NCBI GenBank assembly: GCA_019925095.2
Contig: CM034412.1
Span: 3,162,001 to 3,226,000, forward strand
Direction: 5' to 3'
DNA length: 64,000 nucleotides
DNA from: Dendrolimus kikuchii
Lineage: Eukaryota > Arthropoda > Insecta > Lepidoptera > Lasiocampidae
A program made the translations under genes and the position numbers. Under the pieces are notes generated by a model. The model saw only the letters and a program-made list of their open reading frames with translations, had not been told where the DNA came from and did not search any database. How positions within the stretch are numbered: position 1 is the first letter of the stretch; each line of letters starts with the position of its first letter. Of this stretch, positions 1 to 12,800 are shown one piece after another.

Positions 1-157
1 TGTCGGAATAAACTAATTTTTAAGCACCACTAACAACTACAAACCGCATTGAAATCGGTCCTGTAGTTTTTACGTGAAAATCCCGAGCAGAGGCAAGACA
101 AACAGGCAAGAAATCTAAAAAAAAATATTAATTAATTTTATAATATTATAGATGACT
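1..157. repeat. AT-rich flank with a degenerate interspersed-repeat tail
   Basis: No gene is seen here. Positions about 40-125 read 'ttgaaatcggtcctgtagtt', a phrase shared with the repeats near 8.52 kb and 18.95 kb, so this is probably the tail of an old interspersed repeat. Confidence 0.4.
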
Positions 158-300
158 GTGCAGGAACGGAGAAAGAATACAATTTCCTGCGGCAGGCGAC
201 CTGTCGTAAGAGGCGAGAAAACAACCCACAGCCAGGTGGTAGTGTATTTTCCCGTCTGGATGACTACCACCCCTGGTCTAGTATGCACAAGTATGGCAGG
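158..300 (+). repeat. SINE-like repeat family A, 5' part only
   Basis: It begins GTGCAGGAACGGAGAAAGAA and follows the family-A consensus (compare 35197-35495) to about position 290, then diverges. Open frames here are family sequence, not a gene. Confidence 0.75.
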
Positions 301-659
301 TGTATATCGCTTTCCCAAAAATGGGTGGCCTGCGCCCAGCAGTGGGTTATTTATAACTTACCCTATGTTTGGTGAGCATATCCGACTCGTATATAAACTT
401 CCCAGGGTCGCTGCCAGCCCTTGTTACCACAACGAGCCCATGTCTTCCTACAATTGCCTCCATCTAAAAACACATATGCGCTTACATACTTAAATATATA
501 ACACATTAGTGTTTTTGTTTACCACTATTTTCACAACATAGCAGACAAGTTACAGGCTAAGTATTATTTATATTTTTTTGTCCGAAGTAAGCGAACGGCT
601 CTTCTGACAGAAAGTTGTTACCATTGTCTATGAACATTGCATTACCAGATGCGATACCA
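301..659. other. No recognised feature
   Basis: AT-rich sequence between the family-A fragment and the start of the minisatellite. I see no exon, RNA gene or clear repeat boundary. The missing Nmnat 3' exon was looked for on the minus strand and not found. Confidence 0.5.
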
Positions 660-3600
660 ACGTAGAATAGAATAGAATATTCTTTATTGCACACGAGAAA
701 CAGTTTACATCAGTATTGACAATTTATATTTTGCATTACCAGAAGTTATGCCAATGTAAGATGGAATATTCTTTATTGCACATGAGAAAGTAGTTTACAT
801 CAGTATTGACAATTTACATTTTGCATTACCAGAAGTTATGCCAATGTAAGATGAAATATTCTTTATTGCACATGAGAAAGTAGTTTACATCAGTATTGAT
901 AATTTACATTTTGCATTACCAGAAGTTATGCCAATGTAAGATGGAATATTCTTTATTGCACATGAGAAAGTAGTTTACATCAGTATTGACAATTTACATT
1001 TTGCATTACCAGAAGTTATGCCAATGTAAGATGAAATATTCTTTATTGCACATGAGAAAGTAGTTTACATCAGAATTGACAATTTACATTTTGCATTACC
1101 AGAAGTTATGCCAATGTAAGATGGAATATTCTTTATTGCACACGAGAAATAGTTTACATCAATATTGACAATTTACATTTTGTATTACCAGGAGTTATGG
1201 AAGTTATGCCAATGTAAGATGAAATATTCTTTATTGCACATGAGAAAGTAGTTTACATCAGTATTGACAATTTACATTTTGCATTACCAGAAGTTATGCC
1301 AATGTAAGATGGAATATTCTTTATTGCACACGAGAAATAGTTTACATCAATATTGACAATTTACATTTTGTATTACCAGAAGTTATGCCAATGTAAGATG
1401 AAATATTCTTTATTGCACATGAGAAAGTAGTTTACATCAGAATTGACAATTTACATTTTGCATTACCAGAAGTTATGCCAATGTAAGATGGAATATTCTT
1501 TATTGCACATGAGAAAGTAGTTTACATCAGAATTGACAATTTACATTTTGCATTACCAGAAGTTATGCCAATGTAAGATGAAATATTCTTTATTGCACAT
1601 GAGAAAGTAGTTTACATCAGAATTGACAATTTACATTTTGCATTACCAGAAGTTATGCCAATGTAAGATGAAATATTCTTTATTGCACATGAGAAAGTAG
1701 TTTACATCAGAATTGACAATTTACATTTTGCATTACCAGAAGTTATGCCAATGTAAGATGGAATATTCTTTATTGCACACGAGAAATAGTTTACATCAAT
1801 ATTGACAATTTACATTTTGTATTACCAGGAGTTATGGAAGTTATGCCAATGTAAGATGAAATATTCTTTATTGCACATGAGAAAGTAGTTTACATCAGTA
1901 TTGACAATTTACATTTTGCATTACCAGAAGTTATGCCAATGTAAGATGGAATATTCTTTATTGCACACGAGAAATAGTTTACATCAATATTGACAATTTA
2001 CATTTTGTATTACCAGAAGTTATGCCAATGTAAGATGAAATATTCTTTATTGCACATGAGAAAGTAGTTTACATCAGTATTGATAATTTACATTTTGCAT
2101 TACCAGAAGTTATGCCAATGTAAGATGGAATATTCTTTATTGCACATGAGAAAGTAGTTTACATCAGTATTGACAATTTACATTTTGCATTACCAGAAGT
2201 TATGCCAATGTAAGATGAAATATTCTTTATTGCACACGAGAAATAGTTTACATCAATATTGACAATTTACATTTTGTATTACCAGAAGTTATGCCAATGT
2301 AAGATGAAATATTCTTTATTGCACATGAGAAAGTAGTTTACATCAGTATTGATAATTTACATTTTGCATTACCAGAAGTTATGCCAATGTAAGATGGAAT
2401 ATTCTTTATTGCACATGAGAAAGTAGTTTACATCAGAATTGATATTTTGCATCACCAGATGCCAATGTAGAATAGAAAAGGATATTCTTTATTGCACACG
2501 AGAAATAGTTTACATCAGTATTGACAATTTACATTTTGTATTACCAGGAGTTATGTCAATGTAGAATAGAATATTCTTTATTGCACACGAGTATGTAGTT
2601 TACATCAGTATTCACATTTTACATTTTGCATTACCAGGAGTTATGCCAATGTAGGATAAAATATTCTTTATTGCACATGAGAAAGTAGTTTACATCAGTA
2701 TTGATAATTTACATTTTGCATTACCAGAAGTTATGCCAATGTAAGATGGAATATTCTTTATTGCACATGAGAAAGTAGTTTACATCAGTATTGACAATTT
2801 ACATTTTGCATTACCAGAAGTTATGCCAATGTAAGATGAAATATTCTTTATTGCACATGAGAAAGTAGTTTACATCAGAATTGATATTTTGCATCACCAG
2901 ATGCCAATGTAGAATAGAAAAGGATATTCTTTATTGCACACGAGAAATAGTTTACATCAGTATTGACAATTTACATTTTGTATTACCAGGAGTTATGTCA
3001 ATGTAGAATAGAATATTCTTTATTGCACACGAGTATGTAGTTTACATCAGTATTCACATTTTACATTTTGCATTACCAGGAGTTATGCCAATGTAGGATA
3101 AAATATTCTTTATTGCACATGAGAAAGTAGTTTACATCAGTATTGATAATTTACATTTTGCATTACCAGAAGTTATGCCAATGTAAGATGGAATATTCTT
3201 TATTGCACATGAGAAAGTAGTTTACATCAGTATTGACAATTTACATTTTGCATTACCAGAAGTTATGCCAATGTAAGATGAAATATTCTTTATTGCACAT
3301 GAGAAAGTAGTTTACATCAGAATTGATATTTTGCATCACCAGATGCCAATGTAGAATAGAAAAGGATATTCTTTATTGCACACGAGAAATAGTTTACATC
3401 AGTATTGACAATTTACATTTTGTATTACCAGGAGTTATGTCAATGTAGAATAGAATATTCTTTATTGCACACGAGTATGTAGTTTACATCAGGATTCACA
3501 TTTTACATTTTGCATTACCAGGAGTTATGCCAATGTAGGATAAAATATTCTTTATTGCACATGAGAAAGTAGTTTACATCAGTATTGATAATTTACATTT

Positions 3601-6375
3601 TGCATTACCAGAAGTTATGCCAATGTAAGATGGAATATTCTTTATTGCACATGAGAAAGTAGTTTACATCAGTATTGACAATTTACATTTTGCATTACCA
3701 GAAGTTATGCCAATGTAAGATGAAATATTCTTTATTGCACATGAGAAAGTAGTTTACATCAGAATTGATATTTTGCATCACCAGATGCCAATGTAGAATA
3801 GAAAAGGATATTCTTTATTGCACACGAGAAATAGTTTACATCAGTATTGACAATTTACATTTTGTATTACCAGGAGTTATGTCAATGTAGAATAGAATAT
3901 TCTTTATTGCACACGAGTATGTAGTTTACATCAGTATTCACATTTTACATTTTGCATTACCAGGAGTTATGCCAATGTAGGATAAAATATTCTTTATTGC
4001 ACATGAGAAAGTAGTTTACATCAGTATTGATAATTTACATTTTGCATTACCAGAAGTTATGCCAATGTAAGATGGAATATTCTTTATTGCACATGAGAAA
4101 GTAGTTTACATCAGTATTGACAATTTACATTTTGCATTACCAGAAGTTATGCCAATGTAAGATGAAATATTCTTTATTGCACATGAGAAAGTAGTTTACA
4201 TCAGAATTGATATTTTGCATCACCAGATGCCAATGTAGAATAGAAAAGGATATTCTTTATTGCACACGAGAAATAGTTTACATCAGTATTGACAATTTAC
4301 ATTTTGTATTACCAGGAGTTATGTCAATGTAGAATAGAATATTCTTTATTGCACACGAGTATGTAGTTTACATCAGTATTCACATTTTACATTTTGCATT
4401 ACCAGGAGTTATGCCAATGTAGGATAAAATATTCTTTATTGCACATGAGAAAGTAGTTTACATCAGTATTGACAATTTACATTTTGTATTACCAGGAGTT
4501 ATGGAAGTTATGCCAATGTAAGATGAAATATTCTTTATTGCACATGAGAAAGTAGTTTACATCAGTATTGACAATTTACATTTTGCATTACCAGAAGTTA
4601 TGCCAATGTAAGATGAAATATTCTTTATTGCACATGAGAAAGTAGTTTACATCAGTATTGATAATTTACATTTTGCATTACCAGAAGTTATGCCAATGTA
4701 AGATGGAATATTCTTTATTGCACACGAGAAATAGTTTACATCAATATTGACAATTTACATTTTGTATTACCAGGAGTTATGGAAGTTATGCCAATGTAAG
4801 ATGAAATATTCTTTATTGCACATGAGAAAGTAGTTTACATCAGTATTGACAATTTACATTTTGCATTACCAGAAGTTATGCCAATGTAAGATGGAATATT
4901 CTTTATTGCACATGAGAAAGTAGTTTACATCAGAATTGATATTTTGCATCACCAGATGCCAATGTAGAATAGAAAAGGATATTCTTTATTGCACACGAGA
5001 AATAGTTTACATCAGTATTGACAATTTACATTTTGTATTACCAGGAGTTATGTCAATGTAGAATAGAATATTCTTTATTGCACACGAGTATGTAGTTTAC
5101 ATCAGTATTCACATTTTACATTTTGCATTACCAGGAGTTATGCCAATGTAGGATAAAATATTCTTTATTGCACATGAGAAAGTAGTTTACATCAGTATTG
5201 ATAATTTACATTTTGCATTACCAGAAGTTATGCCAATGTAAGATGGAATATTCTTTATTGCACATGAGAAAGTAGTTTACATCAGTATTGACAATTTACA
5301 TTTTGCATTACCAGAAGTTATGCCAATGTAAGATGAAATATTCTTTATTGCACATGAGAAAGTAGTTTACATCAGAATTGATATTTTGCATCACCAGATG
5401 CCAATGTAGAATAGAAAAGGATATTCTTTATTGCACACGAGAAATAGTTTACATCAGTATTGACAATTTACATTTTGTATTACCAGGAGTTATGTCAATG
5501 TAGAATAGAATATTCTTTATTGCACACGAGTATGTAGTTTACATCAGTATTCACATTTTACATTTTGCATTACCAGGAGTTATGCCAATGTAGGATAAAA
5601 TATTCTTTATTGCACATGAGAAAGTAGTTTACATCAGTATTGATAATTTACATTTTGCATTACCAGAAGTTATGCCAATGTAAGATGGAATATTCTTTAT
5701 TGCACATGAGAAAGTAGTTTACATCAGTATTGACAATTTACATTTTGCATTACCAGAAGTTATGCCAATGTAAGATGAAATATTCTTTATTGCACATGAG
5801 AAAGTAGTTTACATCAGAATTGATATTTTGCATCACCAGATGCCAATGTAGAATAGAAAAGGATATTCTTTATTGCACACGAGAAATAGTTTACATCAGT
5901 ATTGACAATTTACATTTTGTATTACCAGGAGTTATGTCAATGTAGAATAGAATATTCTTTATTGCACACGAGTATGTAGTTTACATCAGTATTCACATTT
6001 TACATTTTGCATTACCAGGAGTTATGCCAATGTAGGATAAAATATTCTTTATTGCACATGAGAAAGTAGTTTACATCAGTATTGACAATTTACATTTTGT
6101 ATTACCAGGAGTTATGCCAATGTAGAATAGAAAAGAATATTCTTTATTGCACACGAGAAAGTAGTTTACGTCAGTATTGACAATTTACATTTTGCATTAC
6201 CAGGAGTTATGCCAATGTAGAATGGAATATACTTTATTGCACACGAGAAAGGAGTCTACTATTTTGTGTGCAATAAAGAATATTCCATCCTGCATTGGCG
6301 TAAATGTAGGATGGAATATTCTTTATTGCACACAAAATAGCAGTATTAACAATTTACATTTTGCATTACCAGGGG
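660..6375 (+). repeat. Minisatellite array 1: about 90-bp units with a 442-bp higher-order repeat
   Basis: About 60 head-to-tail copies of a unit near 90 bp, each containing 'atattctttattgcacaygag' and 'ttacattttgcattaccag'. Identical phases recur at 781, 871 and 961. From about 2.4 kb a five-unit higher-order repeat appears: a diagnostic shortened unit (gatattttgcatcaccag) starts at 2441, 2883, 3325, 3767, 4209, 4938, 5380 and 5822. That is a spacing of exactly 442 bp, except for one irregular step of 729 bp. Some units carry a nearly 10-bp extra 'gttatggaa' phrase. It lies downstream of Nmnat exon 4 and, since the Nmnat 3' end is missing, inside the next Nmnat intron. The units contain no meaningful reading frame. 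Confidence 0.97.
6259..6340. repeat. Perfect 33-bp-arm inverted repeat at the array edge
   Basis: The left arm 6259-6291 and right arm 6308-6340 are exact reverse complements around a 16-nt spacer. Both arms are array-1 unit sequence (the TTTATTGCACAC segment), so one terminal unit is inverted relative to the array. Confidence 0.95.
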
Positions 6376-6377
6376 CG

Positions 6378-6475
6378 ATGTCAACATGTTGCCAGTCTCT
6401 AGGAAGGAATGGGTTAGGAGGATGAGATAGAGGGGAGAAGAAACTGGGTCATCGGAACTCTCACTATGGTCAGTG
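6378..6475 (+). repeat. Interspersed repeat fragment (family L)
   Basis: The block 'atgttgccagtctctaggaa' ... 'aactgggtcatcggaactc' recurs with changes at about 62085-62165. It is followed by a short (TA)n run near 6480-6494. Class unknown. Confidence 0.6.
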
Positions 6476-6662
6476 AGTTATATATATATATATAAAATAC
6501 CAAAATGACTCCATCATGATACTAACACGTCCAGAACATGTACAAGTTACGATTTTATTACTGAAAAGATTCATCAAAATCCATTCAGTAGTTTTTACAT
6601 GAAAGAGTAACAACATCCACCGTCACAAACTTTCTCATTTATAATATTAATAGATCACTCAC

Positions 6663-6878
6663 ATCGTCGTCAGACCATAGTCCGGGTGTAGCAAATGACT
6701 CCAGTAGATCAGCTCCGCACAAGAGTTTGATAGTAATCCCCTCTGTGTTCCCGTTTAACCTTTCCATCAGGTTGTCGGGCTCGTCTATACTGTTCACGTT
6801 CAGCACGTCGTCCGGCAGCCACGAGGGGGCTTCCATGTCGTTTATACCTGATAGGGCTATATGCTGGTTTATTTTATC
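6663..6878 (-). CDS. Nmnat: Nmnat coding exon 4
   Basis: 72 codons in phase 0. The acceptor is ATTTCAG|GATAAA and the donor GACGAT|GTGAGT. It holds a variable linker ([15 protein letters not shown]...), then [19 protein letters not shown], the most diagnostic NMNAT block. Confidence 0.95.
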
Positions 6879-9800
6879 CTGAAATACATTAGACAATTTT
6901 TTGTTTATACAGAACTACAGTTTACCTCGCGGCCCCCCTCTTTATTCTCTACGGCACACCTGGGCGCCGCGGCGCACACTTTGGGAATCCCTGTTATACT
7001 AATTAAATTACTACAGAAATCAATTGTACAATGGTGGATCACAGATCTGTATAGTTATTATATATATTATCATAAAATTGAGAAAGAATTGTGTATTATA
7101 ACCTATTAAGATTGGGCTACACGCATCGGGCGAAGGTTGGACCTTATTTCCACATCAGTATAAAATTTTGCAAAAACACATTGCTGACAAGAAACAAACA
7201 AGGTCTACAAAGTCTACAAAGTCTGCGATCAGTGAACACACGCTGGATAAACCCAGTCACTACATCAATACAAATTTCAATAGAGAAGATGGTTGGCAAC
7301 TACCACCTGTTTGGGATCCGATCATGAAAACTATTAAAACCCAAACCCAGCAAAAACCAACTGTCAGACCTCAAGAGACTGTGAGCTCTTTCTGCGTATA
7401 CCGGAACACAAACCAACTTGACTGACAATTTCTTTTATTTTACTTCCTACCCTCTAAAATTGTTATATTATATAAAATTATTAGAGCTCGTCTTGCTGAA
7501 CTTTGCTGAAGAGTTTCTTGCGCTGCTTCTTCTCTTTAAGCCACAACATGTTGCGAAGTGGTGGTAAATTAGATTAGGCTCAAATAGAGTAAATAATAAC
7601 CATAAACAAAATTAAAACTAAATAATTAAATTGAACAAGTTGGCGATAGGTTAAATAAAACTTTAACAGTACTCATTGACACTTGACATCTTTGTCTTCC
7701 GTGATCACGACTACTGAAAAGTGGCCGAAACGTTGGAATAACAAAAATCAAATAAATTACCGCGCTTAAAACCGTTACAACGGAATTCGAGAATATATCC
7801 TTTCGATTAAAAGAAAAATTTTGAAAATCGGTTCACAATTGACGGAGAAATCGAGTAACGAACATATAAAAAAAACAACATACAGACGAATTGAAAATCT
7901 CCGAGTTTTGCGATGTCTGTTAAAAACAAATTGTAAGACATAACAGGAATCTTAGCTGCACTTCCATACACAGTGTCATAAAAACTTGTAGGTAATAACT
8001 GCAAGCTCCAATCGATTCGTATATAAATGAGGTAATCAAGTTTAGTGTCCCTGACATTCTAGGTTCCGCTTGCACCGATCTAGCAAATTGTATTGCCACA
8101 CTAATAAAAGGGGTGGCATGAACCTGAAACACAATGACTCAACGCCCCGTTTTAATTTACAATATCATAAAATTCTAAACATGCCGTGTCTGTACATTGA
8201 AGCCATATTTTTATCCGTGGAGGAACGGAGAAAGAATACAACTTCCTGCGGCCTGGCGGCCTGTCGTAAGAGGCGACTAAACAACCCACAGCCAGGTGGT
8301 AGGGTATTTGCTCGACTGGATGGCGACCACCCCTGGTCTAGAGTATGCCGCCATAACAGCCTTGTGTTGTGTCCCGGCATTAGTGACCAGGTTCCAGTCT
8401 CCTTTAACAGAGCAGCAGCGCATTTGAAGCACATTTGGTGTTGCAAATGTCCATAGGCGATGGTAACCGCTTTCCATCAAGTGGGCCGTCTGCCTGTCTG
8501 CTGAACTTTTTAGATTACTTATCTGTTTGTTCGGGATTCATACAAAAACTACTGGGCCAATTTCGATGCGGTTTTCGCTGAACAATAGCCAGTTCTTAGA
8601 CTTATAATCTCCGCTGCTTGTTATCCAGAGAATCCCGCGGGAATTATTCTGCTAATGATTCCTAATTGCTAAATTGAAAAAAAAAATCGAATTCCAATGT
8701 GGTTTTTTCACTAATCGATAGCAAATTTTATATTGTTACAACTTTAGCGGGACTCGAATTAAAATGCCGTTAAAATTATTATATAGTTTATTAGAACTAT
8801 ACAAACACGTATAACACAGGTGCAAATCTAACCGAACACAACAAATCCAAACGTAATGCAGGTCGTAATTCAATAAAACGCGCCAAGTCCGTCACTAATA
8901 GATTCCCGAATGTACACACGTCTCGCCTTGATCGTGGTTCTCGCTCGACTGCCCACTCTCCCCATCAGGCCGTCGTTTTATACCTCACAAATACAAATGT
9001 GCCCGTATCGTAGTCGACGTAATCCGCACCACCTGGCTAATGATTCGGCCGCAAGCGGCCATAAACGAGTCCGATAAAACAATGGGCTGTTCTCTAGTAA
9101 CGTATGCCAATAAATAAGTAAACAAAAGACGATCATAAAAGAATTACAATTAGTTCAAATGACGACAGGTAATAAAATGTGTTTTACAGATATGCAGGTG
9201 GAATTTGTTTTTGTCGGAACCTAAGTTGTAACAATATGATCGAATTTTTGATACTTCTTATCCCGAAAACCCCACGGGTAGGTCAGGTTAAAGTTTTTAT
9301 CTAACCTACCCCGCTGGACTTAACTTCATTGAAATATTCTGCACATGTTTGAGTAGATCCCGGGATAGCTTACATTCAAAATTGCATCGGGAAATTATTG
9401 CTGAAATCGGATTCTAGCTTTTTATTATTTTCGAGCTAGCTCGAAAAGCTAGCTTTTTTTTATATGGCACTCTGTTGTTCGTGCCTACCCCGCAAGGGAA
9501 CTGGCGTGAAGTTATGTATGTATGTATTATTTTCGGGCATGGCATTGTCTCCCGGGCCTACTGGTACATTATATAATAATATAAGATTTTTAAACAAACC
9601 TGATGGTACTGCAATGAGACTCTGGTCCTTGTCCACCCAGCTTGCTGAGTCTCCCATTCAGAGATTTTAATCCATGATGATGAGCGCAATGCCAATCTCA
9701 GCATTGATATTCTGAAAGTTATTTAACTATATTTAATTAAAGACTGGATTTTTTGCGACCTCTTGGCTATGTTCACTTAATATTAACTTCCTCATCTCAT

Positions 9801-12800
9801 AAAAAAACTGACACTGGTAAAAAGCATCCTATACTTATCTCTGGTATCCAAATACTTATTCAACAAACTTCATATAACGCACTTAAAATTATAGAGACCT
9901 AAAACAAAATTTTGAATCATTGGATTTAAATATCTATTACATAAAGGTAAGGTCCAAAATTTAATAACTTGATACAGTGTAAAGTCTATATAACGACACT
10001 AAAGGGACTGTTCATTTTATAGCGTTATATAGAGTTGTCGTTAAATGGAGAGAAGTCTGTTATTTTTATCTGATGTCTTTTGCTTACCATTTCAACATTT
10101 CGGATTTTTTTTAGGAATTTCGGTATGCATGATGTTGACAGGTGAGTTTATTACGGACTAGGATAATAAAGCGATAAAATAACGTACACCGCTGCGCAGT
10201 TTTTACTAGTTTAGTCTACTTAAAAAGTACTTTTGATTACTTAATTGTTGTCGTTATTGAGAGTGGGTGTAATGCTATATAGAGTGTATCATTGTATGGA
10301 AGATAAGCTTTTTTTTTAATGCGGGGGAAATGCTATTTACGCACAATACCGGGTCCTTTGCAATGGATTAGACCATAGTTGATCATGGATGCCTTCCCAG
10401 AAGGGGCAATCCAAACATTAATCAACCGGCTTGTGTGGAGACTCCGAGAAGTTGCACGGGCAACAACCAATACCCACTAAAACCACCCTCCTCCCATGTG
10501 CTCCGCGCTTTTTGTAGGAAAGGCTGATACTTAGAACGTAGTTACGCCCAGTCCGATGGAAGATAAGCTAAACCAAACAAAGCCAAGTGATTTGGACGCT
10601 TAATGTAGTTTGTTGTTAAATTGAGTGACGTTACATGGAGTTTACACTGCATTTTGAATTAGGTCTCTATCATTCTAAGGGTGCGAAAACAAAGAGAGAA
10701 CAAATAAACATTAAAAAACTTCTTACGCTAGAATATTAAAATTTTCTTACCATTTTACTGATGGAGAGTAAAATTTAAATAAGAAATGCAGTATGAAACA
10801 TTCTATTCTAGTAATTAATATAGTTATCAACCTTGTTCTATTTTCAATGTCAACCATTTTTGTTTGTCTTACGATAAACATAACGATCTTGTATCATATA
10901 TTAAAACATAATTACACAAAGGTACATGTTATTTTATCTATGATTTAACATACATATTACATAATAATCTACAATCCACACCGTTCAACGGAGTTCTTGT
11001 GAAAACTCGAAAAGCCACATTTGACTATACAGTTCACATTTCTCACAAAAACACATAATTACTACTCAAAAACTATCAATATCCTACAACTATTGTTCAT
11101 TTTAGAGTAATTTTACACATTTTTAGAAAATAAAACTGCACAGCACAACATCCCCTTTCAGTTCCCGCTAAAAACTCTACAATACAACTGCGCCTGGCTT
11201 AAAGGCCTAGTTGCCAAACCTTAAACATAAAAAAAAATTACATAATAAGCAACAATACATTATGAGACAATAAAAATACTATTCTTCCACGATTATAGAT
11301 ATTATATTATATTAGACTATAAGATATATCAGTGCGGGGTCGGACTTCTAGGCATCAGGGAAATTGTACAGTAATAACCAACCATAGGTAGGCAGGCAAA
11401 ACTTCGAGGGGGAAGCCAGTAGGTGGAATCAGTTGGGCTGGGAAGCATTTGGTAAACTTCATCAAGTCTTCTAGTTGATCATCACGCAATCCTTGAAGAC
11501 TAAATTCTTCGTACAGTGCGTCCTCTTCATCGTAACCTACGGGGCCGAGATACGGGCAATGATGGCAGGTTTGGTCCACAAGTTCCAAGTCGCTCAACAG
11601 GCTATGTAGAGAGCTATGTTGGGTGTTTCTCTTATGCATAGAATTAGAAATGAGGATATCCATAAGAGAACCAAGGTAACCTACATAGCTCGTAAAATGA
11701 GCAAGTTGAAGTGGCAGTGGGCCGATCACGTCTGCCGAAGGGCCAATGGCCGAAGGAGCAGACGAGTCCTGGAGTGGAGACCGCGGCTCGGTAAAGGTAG
11801 TAATGGACGCCCTCCAGCCCCATAGACCGACGACCTGTGCAAGGTTATGGTAGGCACTGGATGAGGAGCGGCCGGCGGCTACACGGTGGAGGCAATCAGG
11901 CCGCAGCTGATGGAATGGGTCACCCGCGAAAGCGGAACCCTGACCTTCAGGATGACACAGATACTTACCGGACATGGGTGTTTCGATAAGTATCTGTGTC
12001 GCATTGTGGGCTGCTTGCCTTCCCCGGAATGCCGCCAGTGGGGCGCACCCGACACAGCGTTTCACACGCTAGTCGAATGCGCGGCATGGGCGCCGCAGCG
12101 TTTCGAACTCGTGACACAAGTAGGAGCGATCGACTCGCTCTGCAGTCTGGTGAAAGCCATGATACCTGGGGGGCTGCTGTTACTTTTTGTGAGACGGTAA
12201 TGTTTCTCAAAGAGGCCGCCGAACGAGATAGGGAGAGGAGTATTATTGCGCGTACTAATGCGACTCCACGCGGACGCCGGCGGTTGGCTGGCATCCGGAG
12301 ACGCAGGTATGCGCATGACTTCCCACCCTGAATAATACCGCTTCGGGGGCCTTTAGCTATCGAGGGAGCAAAGCATTCATCACCCCCGCTGACGAAGTGA
12401 ATGTGTTCTGATTCCCGGGGCACATACAGGCACTTTTTGCGCTGGATCGGACTGGGCGTAACTACGTTCTAAGTCTCAGCCTTTTCTACATGAAAAGCGC
12501 GGGGCACATGGGAGGAGGGTGGTTTTAGTGAGTAGTGGGTGTTGCCCGTGCAACTTCTTTGAGTCTCCACACAAGCTGGCTTGATTAGTGTTTGGATTGC
12601 CCCTTATCCAAAGGGGAAAGCCTTCATGATCAACTATGGTCTAATCCCTTGCAAAGGACCCAGTATTGTGCGTAAATAGCATTGCCCCGGCCTTAAAAAA
12701 GAAAAAAGGCACTGTATGAGGAAATCAGAAGACAGAGATAAGTAACGCCAACTTGAGAACGCCTACTTGCAGCAGTGGAATGGGAGTGGTTGACAACAAT

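Noticed and set aside
660..6375. CRISPR-like array
   Set aside because: Units are contiguous with no unique spacers, vary like a minisatellite, and the host is an animal genome.
1..6638. Nmnat terminal exon
   Set aside because: Searched on the minus strand for the conserved C-terminal block. Only minisatellite and repeat sequence is present, so the exon must lie outside the window.
11886..12331. Frames of 104-152 codons on both strands in a GC-rich stretch
   Set aside because: The true content is the R1-like ORF2 C terminus with frame changes. Opposite-strand frames reflect GC richness only.
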